Below are positions 17,147 to 24,381 of a DNA stretch of 64,000 bases, piece by piece. The notes beneath the pieces are model-generated. The model was not told the DNA's origin and made no database searches. It saw only the letters and a program-made list of their open reading frames with translations. The position numbers and the translations under genes are program-made. This DNA is from Hymenobacter metallicola (lineage in GTDB: Bacteria; Bacteroidota; Bacteroidia; Cytophagales; Hymenobacteraceae). Where the stretch lies: assembly GCF_004745645.1 (NCBI RefSeq), contig NZ_SRMB01000001.1, forward strand, positions 1,240,001 to 1,304,000, written 5' to 3'. The stretch's first letter is position 1. Each line of letters begins with the position of its first letter.

Positions 17147-17833
17147 TCACGATACAATATAGTCTACGATAGCGGCTGCGTGAATTTGTACCGTGTCGAA
17201 CACGGGCACGGAAATATCGGCCTGACTAATAAGCAAGGGAATTTCGGTGCAGCCTAAGACGATGGCCGTGGCTCCACTGCTTACCAAATCCTGCACAATG
17301 GAGAGGTAGCGGGCTTTGGTTTCCGGGTTGATGATTCCCCGGCCCAGTTCCTCTTTAACGGTATGCTGCACGTAGTCCCGGGTGTGCTGCGCGGCGGGTG
17401 TCAGCACGGTGATGCCAAAGGCTTCCAACCGGTCCCGGTAGAAGGGCATTTCCATCGTGAATTTAGTTCCCAGCAGCCCAATGGTGGCATGGCCGGCCTG
17501 CTGCAGGGCCTTGGCCGTTTCGGTGACAAGGTGGATGAAGGGCAATTGCACTTCCGCTTCCAGCCGGTCGGCAAACAGGTGGGCCGTATTGGCGCACAGA
17601 GCAATGGCCTCAGCATCGGCGCGCTTCAGGCTGAGGCAGGCGTCGCGCAGCAGCTCGTAGGCATGCTCCCAGGTGACGGCCTGCACATCGGCAAAGTTGA
17701 GGGAGTAAAGGAGCAGCTCGGCGTAATTGAGCCCGCCCAGCCGGCCGTTCACGCCCTCGTTGATGAGCCGGTAATAGTCCAGGGTTGAAACCCAGCTGAT
17801 ACCGCCGACTAGCCCGATTTTCTTTTGTTTCAT
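17147..17833 (-). CDS. Aspartate/glutamate racemase family protein
   Basis: A 228-residue protein of the Asp/Glu/hydantoin racemase superfamily. It begins with KIGLVGGISWVSTLDYY, has the first catalytic-type cysteine in LCANTAH (C80) and the second in LGCTEIPLL near residue 190, so both acid/base cysteines are present. Aspartate racemase is the likeliest activity, giving D-Asp from L-Asp. The start is MKQKKIGLVGG at 17833; the longer frame runs into the terminator at 17878-17914. Confidence 0.85.
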   Translation of the reverse strand: MKQKKIGLVGGISWVSTLDYYRLINEGVNGRLGGLNYAELLLYSLNFADVQAVTWEHAYELLRDACLSLKRADAEAIALCANTAHLFADRLEAEVQLPFIHLVTETAKALQQAGHATIGLLGTKFTMEMPFYRDRLEAFGITVLTPAAQHTRDYVQHTVKEELGRGIINPETKARYLSIVQDLVSSGATAIVLGCTEIPLLISQADISVPVFDTVQIHAAAIVDYIVS

Positions 17834-17877
17834 GTATCCAACCGCCTTGCTGGTGAGCTGCAAGCTTACGCATAATA

Positions 17878-17914
17878 GCAAAAAGCCCCGCGCACCTTTC
17901 GGCACGCGGGGCTT
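17878..17914 (-). terminator. Terminator after the broken CPCC gene
   Basis: AAGCCCCGCG and its complement form a 10-bp stem. The A tract on the left gives a T tract on the minus strand, so it terminates the minus-strand CPCC gene that ends at 17923. Confidence 0.75.
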
Positions 17915-17922
17915 AGTATGCG

Positions 17923-18198
17923 TTAATCAGGCTTTTCATCCGGCAAGGGAGCCCGCACTAGTCGCACGAACTGCCTATCCATCGCGCCAAACTCTTGGAA
18001 ATTAACGCGGCTTTGCAAGAGACTAACTGTGTTTGGACCACCCTCACCTGTATCAGGATCCTCAAGGCTGTTAAGTTGAAACTTATCATCCTCCCAGAAG
18101 CAGACCTGACATATTTCATTCTCTTACGGCACGCGAAAGGTGAAAAAGCCGCAGCACGGACACTGGTAATTACCGGTTTTGTTCTGCGCCCGTAACAT
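17923..18198 (-). pseudogene. Cysteine-rich CPCC family protein interrupted by an in-frame stop
   Basis: Reading the minus strand from ATG 18198 gives a CPCC-family protein: YQCPCCGFFTF near the start, EICQVCFWEDD in the middle, then GPNTVSLLQSRVNFQEFGAMD. All the family's cysteines and the FWEDD block are present. A single TAA at 18126-18124 (codon 25), between FRVP and ENEIC, interrupts the frame; both sides stay in the same frame to a final TAA at 17923. The ATG starts 2 bp after the stop of the AAA+ gene, and a good terminator follows. This is a recent one-base loss, a sequencing error, or less likely readthrough. CPCC proteins have no firm function. Confidence 0.8.
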
Positions 18199-18200
18199 AC

Positions 18201-19724
18201 CTACCGGCGGCGGCGGGGCTTCTGGTCTTCCTCGTCCTCGTCATCCTCCCCGCCGAAGCTGGGCATGGTGAACATCGACGACAAGAGGTCCTTGAACTGG
18301 GTACCGCGCGTGACCCGGTTGCGCGAAATCAGGCTGTGCTCGGCCAGGCCGTGCAGGCAGAATTCCATCAAAAACCAGGTCGTGTCGGCGTCCTCGTTGG
18401 GATGCAGAAAGGTCACGATGTTGCGCAGACCGGGCACCTGCTCCAGGGCGGCGTGGTAGTCCTTGTCGGAGGCGTCGTTGAGCACGTCCACGGTGTTGCC
18501 GGCCCCGAACCAGTCCTGTACCTCCTTGTAAGGGTTCGGAATGTTCTTCTTTTTCTTCTGCTTGTCGGGGTCGGGGAAGTAGTTGAGGAACAAGGTGCGG
18601 ATGGCTTTGCCCATGAGCTTCTCGGCCACGATACCAGCCCCCTCCTGCTCGCCTTCGTAGACCAACTCCACCTTGCCCGTAAGGGCGGGCACGGCGGCCA
18701 GGAAGTCGGCGATGCGCACGTAGGTTTTCGTTTCGCCGTTGATCAGGGCGCGCCGCTCGGCGGCACTCACCAGGCTTTCGTAGGCGGCAATGGTCAGGCG
18801 GGCCGACACGCCGCTCTTGGCATCGACGAACTCCGAGCCCCGGGCCTCGACGGCCACCTGCTCCACCAGGTCGTGCACGATTTCGTTCGAGGTCACCATG
18901 CCCTTCTGCTCGGGCTTGATGCGGGCCTCCTGCTTGGTGATACGCTTGCCGATTTCGATGCTTTTGGGGTAGTGCGTGATAATCTGGGAGTCAATCCGGT
19001 CCTTGAGCGGGGTCACGATGGAGCCGCGGTTAGTATAGTCCTCGGGGTTGGCCGTAAAGACGAACTGGATATCCAGGGGCAGGCGCACCTTGAAGCCCCG
19101 GATCTGGATGTCGCCTTCCTGCAGAATATTAAAGAGTGACACCTGAATGCGGGCCTGCAGGTCGGGCAGCTCGTTAATGACGAAAATGCCGCGGTGCGAG
19201 CGAGGAATCAACCCGAAGTGAATTACCCGCTCGTCGGAGTAAGGCAGCTTCAGCGTGGCCGCTTTGATGGGGTCGGCGTCGCCGATGAGGTCGGCTACCG
19301 ATACGTCGGGGGTGGCCAGCTTCTCGGTGTAGCGCTCCGAGCGGTGCAGCCAGCTTACGGGCGTGGCGTCGCCCTTCTCGGCAATCAGGTTTTTGGCGTA
19401 GATGCTCAGGGGCTCCAGCGGGTCGTCGTTGAGTTCGGAGCCTTCCACGACGGGGATGTACTCGTCGAGTAAGTCCACCATGAGGCGGGCAATGCGGGTT
19501 TTGGCCTGGCCGCGCAACCCGAGCAGGTTGATGTGGTGCATGCTCAGAATAGCGCGCTGCAGGTCGGGAATCACGGTTTCCTCGTAGCCGTAGATGCCGG
19601 GAAACACCTCTTCTTTGGCCTGGAGCTTGGCAATCAGGTTGTCGCGTAGCTCCTGCTTCACGGAACGGGGCTGGTAGCCGGACTTTTTCAAGTCGCCGAG
19701 GGTACGGATGTCAGTTGATTTCAT
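18201..19724 (-). CDS. MoxR/magnesium-chelatase-like AAA+ ATPase
   Basis: A 507-residue AAA+ protein related to Mg-chelatase subunit I and MoxR. The P-loop reads GLRGQAKT (residues 69-76), with Ala 74 in the place of the usual Gly before the Lys. Walker B reads FVINE (181-185), with Asn 184 in place of Asp. Sensor regions follow (FTANPEDYTNRGS). A basic insertion (KQKKKKN) lies near residue 408 and the C-terminus is acidic then RRRR. It lies downstream of a VWA protein gene on the same strand; such AAA+/VWA pairs act as chaperones or metal-insertion machines. The start is ATG 19724; an upstream in-frame codon at 19760 is less likely. Confidence 0.85.
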   Translation of the reverse strand: MKSTDIRTLGDLKKSGYQPRSVKQELRDNLIAKLQAKEEVFPGIYGYEETVIPDLQRAILSMHHINLLGLRGQAKTRIARLMVDLLDEYIPVVEGSELNDDPLEPLSIYAKNLIAEKGDATPVSWLHRSERYTEKLATPDVSVADLIGDADPIKAATLKLPYSDERVIHFGLIPRSHRGIFVINELPDLQARIQVSLFNILQEGDIQIRGFKVRLPLDIQFVFTANPEDYTNRGSIVTPLKDRIDSQIITHYPKSIEIGKRITKQEARIKPEQKGMVTSNEIVHDLVEQVAVEARGSEFVDAKSGVSARLTIAAYESLVSAAERRALINGETKTYVRIADFLAAVPALTGKVELVYEGEQEGAGIVAEKLMGKAIRTLFLNYFPDPDKQKKKKNIPNPYKEVQDWFGAGNTVDVLNDASDKDYHAALEQVPGLRNIVTFLHPNEDADTTWFLMEFCLHGLAEHSLISRNRVTRGTQFKDLLSSMFTMPSFGGEDDEDEEDQKPRRRR

Positions 19725-19863
19725 ATCGGGGATAGGGAGTATGCTGTACCTACGCAACAACCGGGGCGGTAGGCGCTAGGGCTAGGCAATCAAAAAGTAC
19801 AACTACCCAAGGGGGTGGTTGGTTCGGATCATTCTTTTTCGGCCGGTACTAAACGCAAAGGAG

Positions 19864-19912
19864 CATCATGCTTGCTTTGGCGTCTGTCAGAGCAAGCATG
19901 ATGGCATTTTTT
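19864..19912 (+). other. Terminator-like hairpin oriented on the plus strand
   Basis: CATCATGCTTGCT (19864-19876) and its exact complement (19891-19903) form a 13-bp stem with a 14-nt loop. It is followed by a T run (19907-19912) on the plus strand. No plus-strand gene precedes it: it lies in the 205-bp gap between the VWA and AAA+ genes, both minus. It could end a small plus-strand RNA, or fold in the minus transcript between the two genes. Confidence 0.5.
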
Positions 19913-19929
19913 CGCTACCAAGACTTCAT

Positions 19930-21033
19930 CTACAGCGTTTTGCGGCGGTTGCGCTTGTAGTCTTCAAATACCAGGTGGCCCAGGCCCTTGAGGCTGCTGT
20001 AGTAGGCTTTGCCCTGGTTAACCTGGGTAAACTCCTCCACAAACTGCTGCAGATACGGGTCGGAGGCAATCATGAAGGTGGTGATGGGCACCTTGAGGCG
20101 GCGGGCGGCGGCGGCCAGGTTCAGGGTCTTGTTCACCACTTTCCGGTCGAGGCCAAAGCTGTTTTTGTAGTAGCCGTTGCCTTCCTTCAGGCAAGTTGGC
20201 TTGCCGTCGGTTATCATGAAGATCTGCTTGTTGGCCGTTTTGCGCTTGCGCAGCAGGTCCAGGGCCAGCTCCAGACCAGCCACCGTGTTGGTGTGGTAGG
20301 GGCCGACTTCCAGGTAGGGCAAATCCTTGATGGTAATGGGCCAGGCGTCGTTGCCGAACACGATGACGTCCAGAAAGTCTTTGGGGTACTTCTGCTTCAC
20401 GAGTTCAGCCAGGGCCATGGCCACCTTCTTGGCGGGCGTGATACGGTCCTCGCCGTACAAGATCATCGAGTGCGAGATGTCAATCATCAAGACCGTGCTG
20501 GTCTGGGTTTTGTGCTCGGTTTCGCGCACTTCCAGGTCGCCCTCGGCTAACATGAACTCGTCGGACAAGCCGTGGTTGAGCTGGGCGTTGCGGATGCTCT
20601 CGGTCATCGAAATCTGCTCCAGGGAGTCGCCGAAGCGGAAGTCGCGGATATCGGTGCTCAGCTCGTCGCCCTGCCCGGTCTGGGGGGTGCGGTGGTTGCC
20701 GGTGTTGCCTTTCTTGAGCTTGCCGAAAATTTCTTCCAGGGCGCTTTTGCGGATGCCCTGCTCGGTTTTGGGCGTAATCTTGAAGGCACCCCGCTCCTGC
20801 TCGTTCTCATCGATGTAGCCCTTTTTCTTCAGGTCCTCGATGAAATTGCCCATCCCGTACTCGTTGTCGGTCAGGCCGTACTGCTTGTCGAGCTCGTTGA
20901 GCCACGACAAGGCCTCGGCCACGTCGCCCGACGTGATGGTGACCAGTTGCATAAACAGCTTAAACAGTGTCTCGAAGCCTTTCTCGGACGACTCTTCGGG
21001 CACGAAATCCCGGAAACGAAAACCTGCGGACAT
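19930..21033 (-). CDS. VWA (von Willebrand factor A) domain protein
   Basis: A 367-residue cytoplasmic protein. The N-terminal 170 residues are helical and charged. The VWA domain at about residues 178-350 has the MIDAS motif DISHSM (DxSxS form) and the later TDGKPT. It has no signal peptide or membrane segment, so it is probably a partner of the AAA+ ATPase encoded 206 bp downstream. The pair resembles MoxR/VWA and CoxD/CoxE modules; the target is unknown. Confidence 0.85.
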   Translation of the reverse strand: MSAGFRFRDFVPEESSEKGFETLFKLFMQLVTITSGDVAEALSWLNELDKQYGLTDNEYGMGNFIEDLKKKGYIDENEQERGAFKITPKTEQGIRKSALEEIFGKLKKGNTGNHRTPQTGQGDELSTDIRDFRFGDSLEQISMTESIRNAQLNHGLSDEFMLAEGDLEVRETEHKTQTSTVLMIDISHSMILYGEDRITPAKKVAMALAELVKQKYPKDFLDVIVFGNDAWPITIKDLPYLEVGPYHTNTVAGLELALDLLRKRKTANKQIFMITDGKPTCLKEGNGYYKNSFGLDRKVVNKTLNLAAAARRLKVPITTFMIASDPYLQQFVEEFTQVNQGKAYYSSLKGLGHLVFEDYKRNRRKTL

Positions 21034-21212
21034 ATTCTTAGGGATTGAGCGTTGATAACAATAGGGCCGGCAGCAATGTTCGTTTGGGGTGCTTTGTCAG
21101 GTATTTTGCGTCCGTAACGGGCCTGGTACGGTAGCCCGAACCGTTCAGTATCCGACAAGGTTCTTCCCTGCCTTCAGGACGGCAGCCGATTGTTAAACCC
21201 AACCACCCCCCT

Positions 21213-21494
21213 ATGAAAGCCATTTGGAACAACACCGTCGTTGCGGAAAGCCACGATACGGTAGTAGTCGAAAATAACCATTATTTCCCCGCTGACGCCA
21301 TCAAGCGCGAATATTTTGAGGACAGCATCGCCCAGACTTCCTGCCCCTGGAAAGGCCGGGCCAGCTACTATTCCCTGCGCGTAAACGGGGAGCTCAACAA
21401 AGATGCGGCCTGGTATTACCCCGAGCCCAAGGAGGCGGCCAAGGAAATCAAGAACCGGGTAGCGTTCTGGAAGGGCGTGAAAGTGGTAGAATAA
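21213..21494 (+). CDS. DUF427 domain protein
   Basis: A 93-residue protein matching DUF427 (MKAIWNNTVVAES, then YFPADAIKREYF, CPWKGRASYYS and AAWYYPEP). It is a small cytoplasmic beta-rich protein with no known activity. Length and motifs are complete. It is divergent from the VWA gene and followed 70 bp later by a lipoprotein gene. Confidence 0.9.
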   Translation: MKAIWNNTVVAESHDTVVVENNHYFPADAIKREYFEDSIAQTSCPWKGRASYYSLRVNGELNKDAAWYYPEPKEAAKEIKNRVAFWKGVKVVE

Positions 21495-21564
21495 GCCGCG
21501 GGCCAGCCTATCTTCCCCGCTCCCGTTGCCGTATAGGCAGCTATACCTTTTTTCACCCCTTTGT

Positions 21565-22200
21565 ATGCGTACCTCTTCCCGCCTGCTGCTGGCGGCTTCC
21601 CTGCTGGCCGCCACCAGCTGCGACAGTGCCCGCGAAACGACTACCGGCCAACCCAACCCCACTACTTCCGCCGCGCCTGAGGCCACTCCGGCTCCCCCGC
21701 CCGGCTTCAATAAAACCCTGACGGCGGCCCCCTATACGTTCGTGGTCCGCTCGGCCGGCCGGCTGGGCCAGCGCCAGTTGCTGGTGCGGGCCGAGCAAGA
21801 CGGGCAGGAGCTGACCACGGCCCAGGATTCGATTCTGGGCGAGGTGAAAGACGCCCAGTTGGTCAAGCTGACGTCGGGGCCGGGCTCGGAGCTGCTGGTT
21901 TTCGTGGAAGGCGCGGGCAGCGGCTCGTATGGGGAGGTACGCGGCTACTGGTTCGGGGGCAAAGACTGGGAACGAATGAGCATGCCCAAGCTCAGCGGCC
22001 CGGCCGCCCGCGGCTACCAGGGGCAGGACAAATTCCGCCTTCAGGGTAAGGAGGTTGTACGCACCTTTCCTGTTTACGGCCCCACCGACGCCAACTGCTG
22101 CCCCAGCGGCGGCACCCGCACCATTCGGTATGTGCTACCCGAGAAAAGCCTGACCTTCCGCCAGGTCAGCGTGGTGAACGAGGCTGCCCAGGCTCAATAA
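21565..22200 (+). CDS. Lipoprotein, probable PliI-type lysozyme inhibitor
   Basis: A 211-residue lipoprotein with lipobox AATSC (Cys 19) and a Thr/Pro-rich linker to about residue 45. The rest resembles the PliI family of periplasmic inhibitors of I-type lysozyme: GEVRGYWFGG, GYQGQDKFRLQG, RTFPVYGPTDANCCPSGGTRTIRY. Such proteins would protect against animal or protist lysozyme. The match is by recollection of family patterns. The start is ATG 21565, which gives a proper lipoprotein signal; the frame is open 39 bp further up. Confidence 0.65.
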   Translation: MRTSSRLLLAASLLAATSCDSARETTTGQPNPTTSAAPEATPAPPPGFNKTLTAAPYTFVVRSAGRLGQRQLLVRAEQDGQELTTAQDSILGEVKDAQLVKLTSGPGSELLVFVEGAGSGSYGEVRGYWFGGKDWERMSMPKLSGPAARGYQGQDKFRLQGKEVVRTFPVYGPTDANCCPSGGTRTIRYVLPEKSLTFRQVSVVNEAAQAQ

Positions 22201-22220
22201 CCCTCAAGCCCCTTGTTACG

Positions 22221-22251
22221 AAGCCGTTGCCCTGCCGGGCAATGGCTTTTT
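22221..22251 (+). terminator. Terminator after the PliI-like gene
   Basis: AAGCCGTTGCCC and GGGCAATGGCTT pair (one G-T) around a 4-nt loop, followed by TTTTG. Confidence 0.75.
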
Positions 22252-22306
22252 GTTTGTCGGCAGCTACCTGCGCAAGAATCGGGTTTTCGGGGGCTGGCTC
22301 GGGCCG

Positions 22307-22314
22307 TAGCTTTG
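22307..22314 (+). promoter_or_regulatory. -7 box of the AraC-methyltransferase gene
   Basis: TAGCTTTG, an exact TAnnTTTG match, 20 bases before ATG 22335. It shows that the longer in-frame extension to 22227 is not translated. Confidence 0.55.
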
Positions 22315-22334
22315 AGAACAAATCTGCCTTTGCC

Positions 22335-23207
22335 ATGACTGACTACCAACGCATTGCCGCCGCTATTGGCTATATCCAGAATAATTTTCGGGCCCAGCCC
22401 ACGCTGGAACAAATTGCCGAGCAGGCCCACTGGAGCCCGTTTCATTTTCAACGCAAATTTCAGGAGTGGGCCGGCGTTAGTCCCAAGAAGTTTTTGCAAT
22501 ACCTGAGCGTAGCCCACGCCAAGCACCTGCTGCAGCGGCAGGCGTCCGTAGCCGAGGCCACCTATGCTACCGGCCTCTCGGGCCCGGGCCGCCTCCACGA
22601 CCTGTTCGTGACGCTGGAAGCCATGACGCCCGGGGAATACCGCCAGGGCGGCGCCTCCCTCACGATTGGCTACAGCTTCGGAGAAAGCCGGTTTGGGCCC
22701 TACCTGGTAGCCTCTACTTCCAAAGGCATTTGTCGCCTGCACTTTGCCGACGATGCGGACCAGGCGCTAACCGAACTGCGCCAGGAATGGCCCCAAGCCA
22801 CGCTCCGGGCCCAGGCCTCGCCCGAACACGCCCAGGTAGCTCGGTTCTTTGCCCGCGAATTTGGCCCCACCGACCGGCTCAATCTGCACCTGAAAGGCAC
22901 TGATTTTCAACTTAAGGTATGGGAGTCGCTGCTGCGGATTCCGGAAGGCCAGCTCACCACCTACGCCGGACTAGCCGCGCAGGCGGGTTACGGGCCGGCC
23001 GTGCGGGCCGTGGGCACGGCCATTGGCGCCAACCCCGTGGGTTACCTCATTCCCTGCCACCGCGTGATTCGCAACGGCGGGGAGCTAGGCCAGTACCGCT
23101 GGGGCGCCACGCGTAAGGCGGCCCTGGTGGGCTGGGAAGCGGCTCAGCTCGTAAGCGTGCCGCAGGCTACCGAAGCGGAGCACCGAACAAGCAGCGAGCA
23201 GGAATAA
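22335..23207 (+). CDS. AraC-type HTH fused to O6-methylguanine-DNA methyltransferase (Ada-like)
   Basis: A 290-residue protein. Residues 10-105 are an AraC-type double helix-turn-helix (LEQIAEQAHWSPFHFQRKFQ, later TPGEYR). Residues 110-275 are a methyltransferase with the PCHRV active site (Cys 241), which takes the methyl group from O6-methylguanine in DNA irreversibly. The N-terminal zinc domain that lets E. coli Ada sense methyl phosphotriesters is absent, so its regulatory input may differ or be lost. A long hairpin terminator follows. Confidence 0.92.
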   Translation: MTDYQRIAAAIGYIQNNFRAQPTLEQIAEQAHWSPFHFQRKFQEWAGVSPKKFLQYLSVAHAKHLLQRQASVAEATYATGLSGPGRLHDLFVTLEAMTPGEYRQGGASLTIGYSFGESRFGPYLVASTSKGICRLHFADDADQALTELRQEWPQATLRAQASPEHAQVARFFAREFGPTDRLNLHLKGTDFQLKVWESLLRIPEGQLTTYAGLAAQAGYGPAVRAVGTAIGANPVGYLIPCHRVIRNGGELGQYRWGATRKAALVGWEAAQLVSVPQATEAEHRTSSEQE

Positions 23208-23234
23208 CTTGCCATTTTAGCCCGCTTCGCAACC

Positions 23235-23291
23235 AGCTTACACAAACAAGGCCCTTGCTCAGCTTGAGCAAGGGCCTTGTTTGTGTAAGCT
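23235..23291. terminator. 27-bp perfect hairpin, bidirectional terminator
   Basis: Two perfect 27-bp arms around a 3-nt centre, between the converging Ada-like and desaturase genes. The arms contain CACAAACAAGG and CCTTGTTTGTG, giving U-rich stretches in both transcripts. The stem is much longer than a usual terminator. Confidence 0.8.
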
Positions 23292-23299
23292 AAGACAGA

Positions 23300-24277
23300 T
23301 TATTCAATCCACTTAAACTTGTACTCCAGCTTGGGCACGGGCATGCGGTCGGCTACGCGGCGCAGACGACCGGGCAGGGCCATGATATAGTCACGGGCCT
23401 TTTCGGCGGCACCGTTGAGGTCTTTGATCTGGTCGATCTTCCAGGTGGTAATCAGCCCTTCCAGAATGTCGGTATAATCCTGGCTGGTGTAGACACCCAG
23501 GCGCTGGGCCGCATCGGTGAAGTGGCCGAAGGTTTTCCCCATCTCCACGCCCAGTTCCCGCATGTAGTGGGCCGGCATCACGATTTTCTTGCGCATCATG
23601 TCCTCAAAGGCCAGCATCATTTCCGACGGGTCTACTTCGAAGATCTTGTCGACAAACGTCTGGTACACGCGGGCATGGCGGGTTTCGTCGCCGGCAATCA
23701 TGCCGCAGATTTTCGACAGCTGCGCGTCGCCGGCTTTGCGGGCCAGGGTGCCCACGCGGCGGTGCGAGAGGTTGGTGGCCGCTTCCTGGTAGCTGGTATA
23801 AATGAAAGCCCGGTAGGGGTCGTGGGCCGTGCCTAAGTCAAACCCGTCGGCAATCAGGTACTGGGTGCTGGTTTCGAACTCGCGCATATTGACGCGGCCC
23901 GACAAGTAGAGGTAGCGGTTGAGCAAATCGCCGTGGCGGTTTTCCTCGGCCGTCCAGCCCCGAATCCACTGGGCCCAGCCGTTGTTGGGGTCACGGTTCA
24001 GGTCGTCGAGCTGGTGGAACCAGGCTTCGTAGTTGGGCAGGGCTTCTTCCGTGATAGTGTCGCCGATCAGCACAGCTAACAGGTCGTAGCTCAATCCTTT
24101 AGCCCGCTCACGTAGTTCGCGCACTTCGTCGAAGAAAGTCTCCGAGCGGGAATCAGGCAGAAAATCGGCGGGTTGCCAGCTGTCTTCGACCTTTCTAAGA
24201 AAGCCGTCAAGATTTTCTTTTAAAAAGGATTCGAGATGCTGAAGCACCTCCCCGCGGGAGGCCACAGTTGCAATCAT
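23300..24277 (-). CDS. Acyl-ACP desaturase
   Basis: A 325-residue soluble di-iron acyl-ACP desaturase (FA_desaturase_2 family), which puts a double bond into acyl-ACP for membrane lipids. The two iron-ligand motifs are EENRHG near residue 131 and DETRHA near 217. The start MIATVASRGEVL at 24277 fits the family; the frame stays open to 24532, but that part overlaps the next gene and follows the -7 box. Confidence 0.9.
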   Translation of the reverse strand: MIATVASRGEVLQHLESFLKENLDGFLRKVEDSWQPADFLPDSRSETFFDEVRELRERAKGLSYDLLAVLIGDTITEEALPNYEAWFHQLDDLNRDPNNGWAQWIRGWTAEENRHGDLLNRYLYLSGRVNMREFETSTQYLIADGFDLGTAHDPYRAFIYTSYQEAATNLSHRRVGTLARKAGDAQLSKICGMIAGDETRHARVYQTFVDKIFEVDPSEMMLAFEDMMRKKIVMPAHYMRELGVEMGKTFGHFTDAAQRLGVYTSQDYTDILEGLITTWKIDQIKDLNGAAEKARDYIMALPGRLRRVADRMPVPKLEYKFKWIE

Positions 24278-24304
24278 AGGAAGAGAAAAAGAAGGAATTC
24301 GGGT

Positions 24305-24312
24305 CAAATGTA
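24305..24312 (-). promoter_or_regulatory. -7 box of the desaturase gene
   Basis: The minus strand reads TACATTTG, an exact TAnnTTTG match, 27 bases before ATG 24277. Confidence 0.55.
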
Positions 24313-24381
24313 GGCATTCACCTTGCACAGATACGTAAAACCGACCTGCTCGGGCGCCTATAAAATTTTGGCATTTTACCC

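Noticed and set aside
17995..18195. Plus-strand 66-codon frame
   Set aside because: It is the shadow of the broken CPCC gene on the minus strand.
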